From the NCBI RefSeq assembly GCF_023630255.1, contig NZ_JALPRS010000004.1, forward strand, positions 1-64,000: 64,000 bases of DNA, written 5' to 3'. The stretch comes from Pontibacter deserti (lineage in GTDB: Bacteria > Bacteroidota > Bacteroidia > Cytophagales > Hymenobacteraceae). This document shows, piece after piece, positions 1-9,345 of this stretch. The position numbers were made by a program, and so were the translations under genes. Under the pieces are notes generated by a model that was given only the letters and a program-made list of their open reading frames with translations, ran no database searches and was not told the DNA's origin. Position 1 is the stretch's first letter; the number at the start of each line of letters is the position of its first letter.

Positions 1-46
1 GCGCCGATGGTACTGGGGTCACACCCGGGAGAGTAGGTGGCCGCCA
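1..46 (+). rRNA. rrf: 5S ribosomal RNA, 3' part
   Basis: The first bases match the conserved 3' half of bacterial 5S rRNA: a GCGCCGATGGTACTGGGGT block, then CCCGGGAGAGTAGGTGGCCGCC. The 5' half lies outside the window. A strong hairpin follows within 15 bases, so this is the end of an rRNA operon entering from the left. The exact 3' end is estimated. Confidence 0.88.
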
Positions 47-58
47 ACCCTATCTTGC

Positions 59-95
59 AACACCCCGCTTTAGCAATAGAGCGGGGTGTTTGCGT
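59..95 (+). terminator. rRNA operon terminator
   Basis: Perfect GC-rich stem: AACACCCCGCT (59-69) pairs with AGCGGGGTGTT (80-90) around a ten-base loop, directly after the 5S end. It is the expected intrinsic terminator of the rRNA operon. Confidence 0.85.
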
Positions 96-784
96 TTAAA
101 GCCCCTCTCCACGCCCGCTCCCGGGCTACCGGCTTTAGTCTAAAGTGGTAGCGAGTGGCTGGCGCGGCACCGCTCAAAGCAGGGGCAACATTGTAGGTGG
201 TAAGAAGCTGTCGTGATGATCAGCTAGAAAGATTTTAAGACGAAGGAAGCTAGACAGAAGGGAGCGCTTGGCTGGGGAGTGGGAGGTTTAAAAGAAGTTC
301 CAATACTGATAGCAGATAAATTTATAAAGTTTAAATTCCAAACTTTATCAAATTAGTTTTACCTAGCCAACAAATGCTTTTCTGTAATATTTGTAATTAT
401 ATAATTTGAAGTTGTAAAAAAATAACTATATACTATTTTTTTATATCTTAATATTGCTTTTATTTGCTATAGTTATTCTTTTTTAATAAAATTGAATTAT
501 CTCTCACTACATTTATTAATGAATGGTAAAAGATTTACTAATCAACCCTTCCTATTTTGAACTAATTACTTTTATAGTTCTGCGCGTTTCCTGTACGCAA
601 AATCTCTTCCTCCCTCAGCCTGGTTTATAAACAAGAGAGAAAATTAAGACAATATTATTAACAGTACCTTAAAGAATTTTTTATTATTAATATAATAGTT
701 CATTAATATTTAGTTTCATTTTTATGGCTTAAAATCTTGCAGGAATAATTATTACACACTTTAAACAAATTAAACAGACAGACA
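96..784. other. gene-free spacer between rRNA operon and susC
   Basis: No convincing gene lies here; the only open frame (minus strand, 703-888) runs into susC and looks random. Composition changes sharply: about 100-290 is GC-rich with no recognisable gene or RNA, while about 300-784 is strongly AT-rich, as is common upstream of SusC genes in this phylum. No perfect TAnnTTTG element was found. A near miss, TAGTTTCA, lies about 70 bases before the susC ATG. A long susC leader is possible. Confidence 0.6.
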
Positions 785-3700
785 ATGAAAAAACTTCTAA
801 TGCTGACGTTCCTTCTGGTGTCCGCCTTGCTGCAACAGGCAATGGCCCAGAGTCGAACAATCACCGGTAAGGTGACAGATGCTTCCACAAATCAGCCGTT
901 ACCAGGTGTAACAGTACTGGTAAAAGGAACTACTGTAGGTACTGCTTCTACTGTAGATGGTTCTTATACCATTAATGTGCCTGAAGGTGGTAATACACTA
1001 GTTTTCCGTTACATTGGATATGTAACTACAGAGCGCGCTATCAGTGGCAACACAGTTAACGTAGCACTTCCTGTTGATGCGAAACAGTTAGGGGAGGTTG
1101 TAGTAACAGCTCTTGGTATCGAAAGACAGAAAAAAGAGATTGGTTATGCTACTACTACTGTAACAAACGAAGTGGTTACCAGAGCGAATCCTGTAAACAT
1201 TGCTAATGGTTTACAAGGAAAAGTTGCTGGCTTGAACATTTCTACAGTTAACAATGGTGTATTCGAAAACGTGAAGATTAATCTTCGTGGTATCCGTTCG
1301 TTAACAGGTAATAACAACCCACTCCTGGTAATTGATGGAATTCCTGCAGACCTAAATTACTTGTCTTCTCTAAACCCTAATGATATTGAAAGCACAAACA
1401 TCCTTAAAGGTGCTTCTGCTGCAGCTATCTACGGTCCGGATGCTAGAAACGGTGTGATTATCGTTACTACTAAAAAAGGTTCTGGTGATGATAAGCCAGT
1501 AATTACACTTAGCCATTCAACTCAATTACAGCAAATTTCTTTCTTCCCTAAGTTCCAAACTAAGTTTGGTAGCGGTGGTTATGGGGAATATGTTCCATAT
1601 GAGAACTGGTCATGGGGGCCTGCATTTGATGGTTCTGAAGTAGAAATTGGCCAACCACTTGAAGATGGTTCAGTTCAGAAAGTGAAGTATAGCCCAACAA
1701 ATGAGCGTGAAGATTTCTTCAATACTGGTGTTGTTACTCAGAATGATATATCTTTTGCTTCAAAGAATTTCTATATCAGCTTACAGGATGCTAACATTAA
1801 AGGTATTGTTCCTCACGATGAGAACCGCAGAACAGGTATCCGTTTAAATACCTCTAATGAGTATGGTAAATTTAAAGTAGGTTTCAATACCAACTATATC
1901 CAGCAGAATTATAACATCTTTGATGACAATTCTATGGCTGATTACCATGCAGCTCAGAACGTAGGTCTGAACCAAGGTTTGATGAACCTAATCTTCAACA
2001 CTCCTGCTCAAATTCCGATCACTTCTTACAAAGACTTCAAGAATAACAAGTGGGCTCAGTACAACAACTATTTCAACGACTACGGTCTGAACCCATACTT
2101 CGCTATTGATAACTGGAGACTTGACGGTAAGAGAGAAGATTTATTAACTAACGCTGACTTCAACTTTAAAGCGACTGATTGGTTAAACATATCTTACAGA
2201 GCTGGTTTAACTTCTCGTACAATCACTGAAAGAGAATCATCTAAAGGTGAGATACCAACTGTGTTTGGTGTAGAGAAGAGAGGTTTCAGCCCGATACCAG
2301 GTACTGTACAAGAGAGATCTTATAAGAGCACTCGTTTATCATCTGAGTTATTTGCTAACTTAAGCAAAGAGATCAATGAGAACTTTAAAGTTACCGGTGT
2401 TGTGGGTACCTACGTACGTCAGACTGATGCCCGTGATACAAGAGTTGGTGCTACAAGCCTTGTTGTTCCTGAGTTATTTAACATCGATAACTTAGTAGGT
2501 CAGCTTGATGGTTCTTCTCCATTCGCTCGTACAAGACTATTCTCTATCTATGGTAGCGCAGGCTTAAGCTACAAAGGGTGGGCGAACGTTGAGGTTACTG
2601 GCCGTAATGACAGAACTTCAGTGCTTGCTATGGATAACAACTCGTTCTTCTACCCTGGTGTGAGTGGTTCATTAGTATTATCTGATGCAATTGGTGCTCT
2701 TCAGAACAATAACATAGTTTCTTACGTGAAATTAAGAGGTTCTTGGAGCAAAACAGGTAACGCAGATATATCTCCTTACTTATTAGCTGCTACTTTCTCT
2801 CAGGCAAGTGGTTTCCCTTATGGTACATTGCCAGGCTTTACTGCTAACAATACCAAATATGACGCTGCATTAGAGCCAGAGTTTATCGAATCAAAAGAAG
2901 TTGGTATTGAAACTGGTTTCCTTGATGGAAGAATCAACATTGATGCAACTTACTACCACCAGAACAACGACAACCAGATCATTCCGATCAACGTGTCTTC
3001 AGCAACTGGTTATACAAGCGCGTTCGTAAACGCTGCATCATTTATCAACAGAGGTGCTGAATTAGACTTGAGAATTACACCACTTGTAGAACTTGGCGAT
3101 GTTAACATCGAATTCAGAGGTAACGTTTCTTACAACGATAACGAAGTAACCAGCGTTTACCAGGGTCTTGATGAAATTGCTCAGGGTGGTTACACAACTG
3201 CTGCTAACTATATCGTAAATGGTCAGCCAGCATTTGTTATCAAAGCTTCTGATTATGCAAGAGACCCACAAGGTCGTGTAATTGTTGACCGCTTTACCGG
3301 TTACCCTGTTGCAGACCCATCAGTGAAGCAATTTGGTCGTACTTTACCAAAATGGATCCTTGGTCTTAACCCATCGGTTAGCTGGAAAGGCTTAAACCTG
3401 TCAGTACTTGGTGAGTACAAAGGTGGTCACATTGCTTACCACAACATTGGTAGTGCGATGGCATGGACTGGTGTATCTGCTCAGTCAGGTCGTAACAATC
3501 GTGACAGATTTGTATACCCTAACTCTGTTTACGAAGATCCTGCGAACGAAGGCCAGTACATCGAAAACACTGACATCGCTATCAGCAATACTAACGACTT
3601 CTACACTGGTGTATTCAGATCAACAAACTCTAACTTTATCACTAGTGCAGCACACTGGAGATTACGTGAAGTGGCATTAAGCTATGAGCTGCCTACTTCA

Positions 3701-3901
3701 TTAGTTTCTCGCCAGAATGTAGTAAAAGGTATTACTGTGTCATTAACAGGTAGAAACCTGGCACTTTGGTTGCCTGAAACAAATGAATTCCAGGATCCTG
3801 ATTTTAGCTTCACAACTGAAGGTAACACAGCAGGTATCACTAACTCAAACATTAACCCTCCAACCCGCACGTTTGGTGGTAATGTAACACTGAGATTCTA
3901 A
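785..3901 (+). CDS. SusC/RagA-family TonB-linked outer membrane receptor
   Basis: A 1038-residue TonB-dependent importer of the SusC type: a large outer-membrane barrel that takes up oligosaccharides or peptides captured by its SusD partner. In order: signal peptide (1-21, cut before Gln22), a carboxypeptidase-D-like beta-sandwich (about 24-105, beginning TITGKVTD), a linker with GEVVVTALG that may serve as TonB box, then the plug with NIANGLQGKVAGLNI, LRGIRS and LLVIDGIP, closed by GVIIVTTKKG. The rest is barrel and ends in LRF, the usual terminal-Phe barrel signal. Length is typical. The SusD gene follows after 34 bases. The substrate cannot be told, since no glycosidase or peptidase is adjacent. 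Confidence 0.95.
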   Translation: MKKLLMLTFLLVSALLQQAMAQSRTITGKVTDASTNQPLPGVTVLVKGTTVGTASTVDGSYTINVPEGGNTLVFRYIGYVTTERAISGNTVNVALPVDAKQLGEVVVTALGIERQKKEIGYATTTVTNEVVTRANPVNIANGLQGKVAGLNISTVNNGVFENVKINLRGIRSLTGNNNPLLVIDGIPADLNYLSSLNPNDIESTNILKGASAAAIYGPDARNGVIIVTTKKGSGDDKPVITLSHSTQLQQISFFPKFQTKFGSGGYGEYVPYENWSWGPAFDGSEVEIGQPLEDGSVQKVKYSPTNEREDFFNTGVVTQNDISFASKNFYISLQDANIKGIVPHDENRRTGIRLNTSNEYGKFKVGFNTNYIQQNYNIFDDNSMADYHAAQNVGLNQGLMNLIFNTPAQIPITSYKDFKNNKWAQYNNYFNDYGLNPYFAIDNWRLDGKREDLLTNADFNFKATDWLNISYRAGLTSRTITERESSKGEIPTVFGVEKRGFSPIPGTVQERSYKSTRLSSELFANLSKEINENFKVTGVVGTYVRQTDARDTRVGATSLVVPELFNIDNLVGQLDGSSPFARTRLFSIYGSAGLSYKGWANVEVTGRNDRTSVLAMDNNSFFYPGVSGSLVLSDAIGALQNNNIVSYVKLRGSWSKTGNADISPYLLAATFSQASGFPYGTLPGFTANNTKYDAALEPEFIESKEVGIETGFLDGRINIDATYYHQNNDNQIIPINVSSATGYTSAFVNAASFINRGAELDLRITPLVELGDVNIEFRGNVSYNDNEVTSVYQGLDEIAQGGYTTAANYIVNGQPAFVIKASDYARDPQGRVIVDRFTGYPVADPSVKQFGRTLPKWILGLNPSVSWKGLNLSVLGEYKGGHIAYHNIGSAMAWTGVSAQSGRNNRDRFVYPNSVYEDPANEGQYIENTDIAISNTNDFYTGVFRSTNSNFITSAAHWRLREVALSYELPTSLVSRQNVVKGITVSLTGRNLALWLPETNEFQDPDFSFTTEGNTAGITNSNINPPTRTFGGNVTLRF

Positions 3902-3935
3902 GGAATAAGAAGATTTAAATTCTAAAGGTATTAAA

Positions 3936-5441
3936 ATGAAAAAGCTTATATATCCAATCCTCAGCCTGGTGATGCTTTTCGGAGCAACATCCTGCGGTGA
4001 TGATTTCTTTGATATTAACACAAACCCTAACTCTCCGACAGAAGAGTCTATAACGCCTCAGTTGATCATGCCAAGAGCTTTGCATGCAACTGCAGCAAGA
4101 ATGGCTACTTCTTATGATTTCTCTGCACACTGGATGGGTTACTGGGCACGCTCAGGTACTTATGGACCAAGCACAGAACAGGAGTCTTATAACATTACAA
4201 ATACTTACCAGCAGGATGAGTGGAATGGCTGGTATGATATCCTGACTGATGTTAACCTGATGGAGAAAAAGGCAACAGTTGCTAACCAGAATTATTACCT
4301 GGGTGCGGCTAAAGTTATGAAGTCTATAGGCTTTATGTACTTAGTTGACCAGTATAACAATGTGCCATATTCAAAGGCTTTTGATCTTTCTGGCAATATT
4401 CTTCCAGCTTATGACCAAGGCGCAGATATCTATGACAGCCTTTTAATTGAGCTTGATGAAGCTGCTGCTCTTTTTGCTCAGCCAACTGAAGATGCTGCTA
4501 ACCCTGGTTTTGCTGAAGCAGACATCATGTTTGGTGGTGATGCAACTATGTGGCGTAAACTGGTTAACACACAGCGTCTGAAGTTACTGGTTCGCCAGTC
4601 TGAAGTTCCAGGATTTAATCCTTCAGCTGAAATTGCTAAAATCGAAGCTGATGGTTCAGGCTTCCTGATGAGTGGTGAAACAGCTGCAGTTAACCCTGGC
4701 TATGCTGCTGTTGATGGCCAGCAGAATCCTTTCTACAATACGTATAAAGAATCTGCTCTTGGTGCAACTGACCAATACAACAGAGCGAACAACTATGTTC
4801 TTAACAAAATGAAGAACAGTGGTGATGTTCGTTACCAGTACTACTTCTCTGAAGCAGCTGTTCCACTTAATAATAACTTATACTATGGTTATAATTTTGG
4901 TGAAGTACTTCCAAACAACGACCCTTACAAGCACGCTAACTCATCTGATGTAGCTGGTCCAGGTCTTGCTAAGAGTGCTTCTCAGGACCAGTGGTTATTT
5001 ACTTCTGTTGAAAGCTTGTTCTTACAGGCTGAAGCAACACAAAGAGGTTGGTTAGCAGGTGATGCTAAAGCAGCTTACGAAGCGGCTGTAACAGAATCTT
5101 TCAAATGGTTAAAGGTTGCTAATGCGGAAGCAGCAGCTCAGGATTATCTAGCTAATGGTGGTACGATTTCTAGCTGGGATGATGCTACAGATAAGATCAG
5201 ACTTATCGTGATGCAGAAGTACCTTGCGTTAGTAGGTATCAATAACTTTGAAGCATGGGTTGACTACAGAAGAGTAGGTGTACCTGCTGATCTTCCTTTA
5301 TCATTAGCTCCAAGCCGTGGTGGTAACGGTATTCCTAAGCGTTTACTATACCCTCAGTCTGAGTATAGCTACAATGCAGCAAACGTTGCTAAAGAAGGAA
5401 CTATCAGTGCACAAACATCAACTGTGTTCTGGGATAATTAA
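3936..5441 (+). CDS. SusD/RagB-like surface lipoprotein
   Basis: A 501-residue partner of the SusC barrel upstream, expected to sit as a lid over it and bind the ligand. The signal peptide ends in a lipobox (GATSC, lipidated Cys20) followed at once by Gly-Asp-Asp, acidic residues that in Bacteroidota favour surface exposure. The FDINTNPNSPTE start and aromatic-rich helices (HWMGYWARSGTYG, YYLGAAKVMKSIGFMYLVDQYNNVPYSKAF) match the SusD-like_2 subgroup. The C-terminal part has the expected IRLIVMQKYLALVGIN and RRVGVPADLPLS segments. It is co-transcribed with susC and the lipoprotein downstream (25-base gap). Confidence 0.93.
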   Translation: MKKLIYPILSLVMLFGATSCGDDFFDINTNPNSPTEESITPQLIMPRALHATAARMATSYDFSAHWMGYWARSGTYGPSTEQESYNITNTYQQDEWNGWYDILTDVNLMEKKATVANQNYYLGAAKVMKSIGFMYLVDQYNNVPYSKAFDLSGNILPAYDQGADIYDSLLIELDEAAALFAQPTEDAANPGFAEADIMFGGDATMWRKLVNTQRLKLLVRQSEVPGFNPSAEIAKIEADGSGFLMSGETAAVNPGYAAVDGQQNPFYNTYKESALGATDQYNRANNYVLNKMKNSGDVRYQYYFSEAAVPLNNNLYYGYNFGEVLPNNDPYKHANSSDVAGPGLAKSASQDQWLFTSVESLFLQAEATQRGWLAGDAKAAYEAAVTESFKWLKVANAEAAAQDYLANGGTISSWDDATDKIRLIVMQKYLALVGINNFEAWVDYRRVGVPADLPLSLAPSRGGNGIPKRLLYPQSEYSYNAANVAKEGTISAQTSTVFWDN

Positions 5442-5466
5442 TAAGTAAAAAATTAAGGATACGAAA

Positions 5467-6498
5467 ATGAAACTAACTAAAATACTACCATTAGCTCTTC
5501 TGACAGTAGGACTTACGTCTTGCTTAGATGACGAACCTATTACAGGTAGAACCGAGGATGCGCAGAACATTATTGAGTTCCTTGAGACTCCGACTGCGCC
5601 TGCAACAGAAGGTTATATCCTGCCAGTGTACAACAGAATATTTGATGTAGTTCCTTCTACTACATTTGAAGTGACTGTTAACTACGCAGGTACAAGTGTT
5701 GCACCTGAGGATATCGAAGTAGGTATTGTTGTAGATGAGGCTGCTCTTGATGCATATAATGAAAAGATTATTGCTGATGAAAGAGCTCATCTTATCGAAA
5801 TTGGTGAAGACCCGGAAGATGCTGAGGCACATGTTGCTGGCGAATTATTTGACCTAATTCCTGCTGAGCTTTATGAAGTACCTTCTTCCGTAACAATTAA
5901 GAAAGGTGAAAGACAAGCAACTTTTGAAGTTACAGTAAGACCTGAACTATTTGACTTTGCTTATAAATATGGTTTACCTCTGACATTAACTGCTGATGAG
6001 AAGTACAATGTAAGCGGTAACTTTGGTTCTGGTATCTTCCAGCTTGGTGCTAAAAACAAGTATCATGCTAACTATTCAGTTACTGCTACTTCTCCGATGG
6101 TTGATAAGGTAAATGCTGCTTTAGTAGGATACTACCCACTGGATTCTGACCTAATCACAACTGGTGCCAGATCTGTTGTAATGTACTCCTGGACTTACCT
6201 GGGTGGTTATGAAGGTCACCCTATTAAGAATGGTACTGCAGGCTCTTATTATGGTAGTTTTGCACCTGTATTCCACATGGATGAAGCTGGTAATGTAATA
6301 GACGTTACAAACTATTATGGTCAGCCGGCTGGTAACGGTAGAGCTGCAAAACTTAATCCTGAAGGAGTAAATAAATGGACATTTGATGCTGAAGGTAATC
6401 CAGAATCATTGGAAGTGAGCTACATTATGGTTCAAGCTGGTGCAGATCGTACCTTCTTCCATGAGAAGTGGACATTTGAAGGAGAAGCTAAGAAATAG
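5467..6498 (+). CDS. DUF1735-type lipoprotein of the SusCD operon
   Basis: A 343-residue lipoprotein: lipobox LTVGLTSC with Cys19, followed by Leu-Asp-Asp-Glu, suggesting surface exposure. Residues about 35-185 look like the BT_3987/DUF1735 N-terminal domain (all-beta, with ILPVYNRIFDV and the segment ending VTIKKGERQATFEVTV). The C-terminal half is a beta-rich domain with many Gly and Tyr. Such proteins commonly ride third in SusCD operons and are thought to help bind ligand on the surface; their role is not established. The gene is the last before a strong terminator, giving a three-gene unit with no enzyme. Confidence 0.8.
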   Translation: MKLTKILPLALLTVGLTSCLDDEPITGRTEDAQNIIEFLETPTAPATEGYILPVYNRIFDVVPSTTFEVTVNYAGTSVAPEDIEVGIVVDEAALDAYNEKIIADERAHLIEIGEDPEDAEAHVAGELFDLIPAELYEVPSSVTIKKGERQATFEVTVRPELFDFAYKYGLPLTLTADEKYNVSGNFGSGIFQLGAKNKYHANYSVTATSPMVDKVNAALVGYYPLDSDLITTGARSVVMYSWTYLGGYEGHPIKNGTAGSYYGSFAPVFHMDEAGNVIDVTNYYGQPAGNGRAAKLNPEGVNKWTFDAEGNPESLEVSYIMVQAGADRTFFHEKWTFEGEAKK

Positions 6499-6520
6499 TA
6501 TTAGCAAAACCTTATAGTAT

Positions 6521-6558
6521 AAAAGCCCTTGCCAATCAGGCAAGGGCTTTTTTTTTTA
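6521..6558 (+). terminator. terminator of the susCD operon
   Basis: Perfect 12-bp stem, AAAGCCCTTGCC (6522-6533) with GGCAAGGGCTTT (6539-6550), followed by a T run. It lies 23 bases after the lipoprotein stop. Confidence 0.93.
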
Positions 6559-6618
6559 AGACATCTGAACTGAAGATGTTGGGAGAGGTCTGTAAGGTAT
6601 TATGCTAAAAGTATAAAT

Positions 6619-7335
6619 TTACCTGTAGATCAAAAAAACAGTCGGTTGCTTATGTATATCAGGTAGGTTGCCATGCCATTGTTTTATAGTTTTGGTATGG
6701 ATGAACTCATGCTCTGGCGATGTGATATTGGCAGCTATGCAAAGTTTAGTTTCTGGGTGAAGGGTGGTAAGCAGATCTTCAAGCAATTTGTTATTGCGAT
6801 AGGGTGTTTCCATAAAGATCTGGGTCTGGTTACGCTGTTGCATCTCTTTTTCCAGCTGTCTCAGGGCTTGCAGACGTGGCCCTTTATCTATGGGCAGGTA
6901 ACCATGAAAAGCGAATTGTTGTCCGTTGAAACCACTTGCCATTAAGCTGAGAAGTATAGCCGAGGGACCGGCGAAAGGTATGACCTTTAAATTTTTTTGG
7001 TGAGCATATTTTACTACTTCTGCACCTGGATCTGCTATACCCGGGCAACCTGCTTCTGAGATTATACCTGCATCTACTCCTTTTTCCAGTAGCGGTTTAA
7101 GAGAAGCCTGTACCTGAGCGGGAGTAGCATCCTTATCAACCTGCACAAATGTGAGCTGCTCAATTACCATTTCCGGACAAATTAATTTCACAAAACGACG
7201 TGCTGTGCGCAAATTCTCAACTATAAAGTAAGTAAGGTTATGCACCGTGTCTTTTACCTGCGGAGATATAACCTGTTCTGCTGTACCTTCTGCGAGTATA
7301 GTTGGAATAAGATATAATGTGCCGGTCTTGTTCAT
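6619..7335 (-). CDS. tetrapyrrole-methylase-family SAM methyltransferase, short RsmI-like
   Basis: A 238-residue protein of the tetrapyrrole methylase fold, closest in pattern to RsmI, the 16S rRNA C1402 2'-O-methyltransferase. It shows the N-terminal strand LYLIPTIL, ISEAGCPGIADPG (the RsmI SDAGTPxISDPG loop, altered here), GPSAILLSLMASG and FMETPYRN (cf. FYESPHR). It is shorter than RsmI (about 280) and lacks its C-terminal tail. Many Bacteroidota carry such a short paralogue beside true RsmI, so a different RNA or other substrate is possible. It is the last gene of the minus-strand run that begins with pdxJ. Confidence 0.75.
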   Translation of the reverse strand: MNKTGTLYLIPTILAEGTAEQVISPQVKDTVHNLTYFIVENLRTARRFVKLICPEMVIEQLTFVQVDKDATPAQVQASLKPLLEKGVDAGIISEAGCPGIADPGAEVVKYAHQKNLKVIPFAGPSAILLSLMASGFNGQQFAFHGYLPIDKGPRLQALRQLEKEMQQRNQTQIFMETPYRNNKLLEDLLTTLHPETKLCIAANITSPEHEFIHTKTIKQWHGNLPDIHKQPTVFLIYR

Positions 7336-7442
7336 GTTACAAAAGTATAAAGTATAACGGAGATGGAAATAGAAAAGCTGCCACTGCTAATGTGCAACGA
7401 CAGCTTTAGATTTAATTAAAATAAGTCATTGTAAACTGGTAA

Positions 7443-8213
7443 TTACTCAGCACTCAAGAATGTAGTTACCAGATCATAAACTTTATCAGGAGCTTCGGCA
7501 TGTACCCAATGACCGGCTTCCGGTATAGTTTCCACTTCCACCTGGGTAAATAAGTGTTCAATATTGGTATACACATCTTCAGGAAGGATATACCTGGACC
7601 TTCCACCTTTTATAAATAGTGCACTCTTTTTAAAAGGAATATCAGAAGTTATTGGAGCGGCTATTTTTTCATAGTTTTTCTCAATGGCACCTAAATTCAT
7701 GCGCCAGCCAAAGGTATTATCTTCTTTTCGGTAGAGGTTCTTCATCAGGAACAGACGTACTTCATCTTCCTGAATAGTTGTGGCTAATTGCGCATCTACT
7801 TCGTTGCGGCTGGTTGCTGTTGCCAGATCAACTGACTGTAGTGCATCTATGATCTCGTCATGATGTGGTGGGTAAGCTTTAGGGGCAATATCAACGACTA
7901 TAAGTTTAGTGATGCGGGTTGGATATTTAAGGGCATAGTTCATAGCAACTTTGCCTCCCATTGAATGTCCCATTATTGCTGGCGTTGGTATCTGCAACTC
8001 ATCAACCAGTCGTAATACATCATCAGCCATAGTATCGTAATCGTGCTGCTCGTCGTGTGGTGAACGCCCATGATTACGAAGATCGACTAAAAATACATTG
8101 TAATGTTCTGCCAAGCGCTTTGCCAGTGTCTGCCAGTTATCAGAAGTGCCAAATAAGCCATGAAGTATAATCAAGGGCTGGCCATGGCCCAACTCTCTAT
8201 AGTGTAGTTTCAT
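7443..8213 (-). CDS. alpha/beta-hydrolase, YbfF-like esterase
   Basis: A 256-residue cytosolic alpha/beta-hydrolase. The oxyanion segment HGLFGTSDNW (18-27), DLRNHGRSPH (44-53), nucleophile elbow GHSMGG with Ser84, and C-terminal GHWVHAE with His235 give a complete-looking catalytic set. The pattern matches the YbfF family of short-chain acyl esterases. It follows selD after 77 bases that contain a degenerate repeat word (AGTTATCAGCTTATCAG type), so co-transcription with selD is likely but not certain. The substrate is unknown. Confidence 0.82.
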   Translation of the reverse strand: MKLHYRELGHGQPLIILHGLFGTSDNWQTLAKRLAEHYNVFLVDLRNHGRSPHDEQHDYDTMADDVLRLVDELQIPTPAIMGHSMGGKVAMNYALKYPTRITKLIVVDIAPKAYPPHHDEIIDALQSVDLATATSRNEVDAQLATTIQEDEVRLFLMKNLYRKEDNTFGWRMNLGAIEKNYEKIAAPITSDIPFKKSALFIKGGRSRYILPEDVYTNIEHLFTQVEVETIPEAGHWVHAEAPDKVYDLVTTFLSAE

Positions 8214-8290
8214 TTATAACAGTAATCAGTTAACAGTAAATAGTTATCAGCTTATCAGCTTACGTTTATGTAAACTAGAAGTATAAAAAG

Positions 8291-9343
8291 CTATAAAACC
8301 TTGATCAACGTGTCTTCAGCGCCACGCTCTTTCAAAATACCCAATGGCTGAAGATCTAAGTTATACTTTGTAAACAGCTGTAGCACTTCATCCCGGCCAG
8401 CAGGATCTACAGCTACTAACAAGCCGCCGCTGGTTTGGGGGTCGCAGAGCAGATGTTTCTGATCTGGGGTAAGGTCTGCTATTTTATGGCCGTAGCTGTC
8501 GAAGTTTCGGTGTGTGCCGCCAGGTATAGCTTTTTGTGCAAGGTAATCCAGTGCTTCTTTGATTACAGGAACTTTATCAAAGTATACTTCAGCTGCCAGA
8601 TTACTGCCTGCGCACATTTCAGATAAGTGGCCTAATAAACCGAAACCAGTTACGTCAGTCATAGCTTTTACCTGTGGCAGTTGGCCCAGTTCAGCACCAA
8701 TCTTGTTTAGCTGCATCATTTGTTGTGGAGCTAAGTGTGCGTGCTCTGGTTTAAGGATGGCTTTTTTCTGAGCAGTGGTAAGTATGCCTACTCCAATCGG
8801 TTTTGTTAAGTATAGTTCGCAGCCTGCGGTGGCCGTGTCGTTACGTTTCAGGTTGGGGATATCAAGCATGCCGGTTACAGCCAGGCCGAAAATTGGCTCA
8901 GGGCTGTCGATGCTGTGGCCGCCGGCTAAGGGTATACCTGCTTCGTGGCAGATGCTGCGGCTTCCTTCTATTACACGCTTGGCAACTTCCGGGGCCAGTT
9001 TATCTATAGGCCATCCCAGCACAGCAATTGCCATCATCGGATTTCCGCCCATCGCATAGATATCCGAAATAGCGTTAGCCGACGCGATACGACCGAAATC
9101 ATAGGCATCATCCACAATCGGCATAAAGAAATCGGTGGTACTGATAACAGCGCGGCCATTGCCAATGTCGTACACGGCAGCATCGTCGCGGGAGCTGTTG
9201 CCTACCAGTAGCTTGTCGTTGTCGGGGTACGTGATGTCAGAATGAAGTATAGCATCGAGTACTTTTGGGGCAATTTTGCAGCCGCAACCGGCACCGTGGC
9301 TGTACTGGGTAAGTTTTATATCTTGTGTGGATGTCTCTTCCAT
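8291..9343 (-). CDS. selD: selenide, water dikinase (selenophosphate synthetase)
   Basis: Makes monoselenophosphate from selenide and ATP; 350 residues, full length. The N-terminal active-site loop is HGAGCGCK: Cys20 at the position that is Sec in some homologues, and Lys23. The codon is TGC, so this is the cysteine form. Further on are the glycine-rich ATP loop [25 protein letters not shown] and [10 protein letters not shown]. It starts two bases after the stop of mnmH, so the two are translationally close and surely act together. No selA, selB or selenoprotein was seen in the window, so the product is probably used for tRNA. Confidence 0.96.
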   Translation of the reverse strand: MEETSTQDIKLTQYSHGAGCGCKIAPKVLDAILHSDITYPDNDKLLVGNSSRDDAAVYDIGNGRAVISTTDFFMPIVDDAYDFGRIASANAISDIYAMGGNPMMAIAVLGWPIDKLAPEVAKRVIEGSRSICHEAGIPLAGGHSIDSPEPIFGLAVTGMLDIPNLKRNDTATAGCELYLTKPIGVGILTTAQKKAILKPEHAHLAPQQMMQLNKIGAELGQLPQVKAMTDVTGFGLLGHLSEMCAGSNLAAEVYFDKVPVIKEALDYLAQKAIPGGTHRNFDSYGHKIADLTPDQKHLLCDPQTSGGLLVAVDPAGRDEVLQLFTKYNLDLQPLGILKERGAEDTLIKVL

Positions 9344-9345
9344 AA

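Noticed and set aside
100..290. Small RNA or transposon remnant after the rRNA terminator
   Set aside because: GC-rich and oddly composed, but without open frame, terminal repeats or a recognised fold; not enough to call.
9278..9292. Possible selenocysteine codon in selD
   Set aside because: The active-site codons are TGC, so the residue is Cys.
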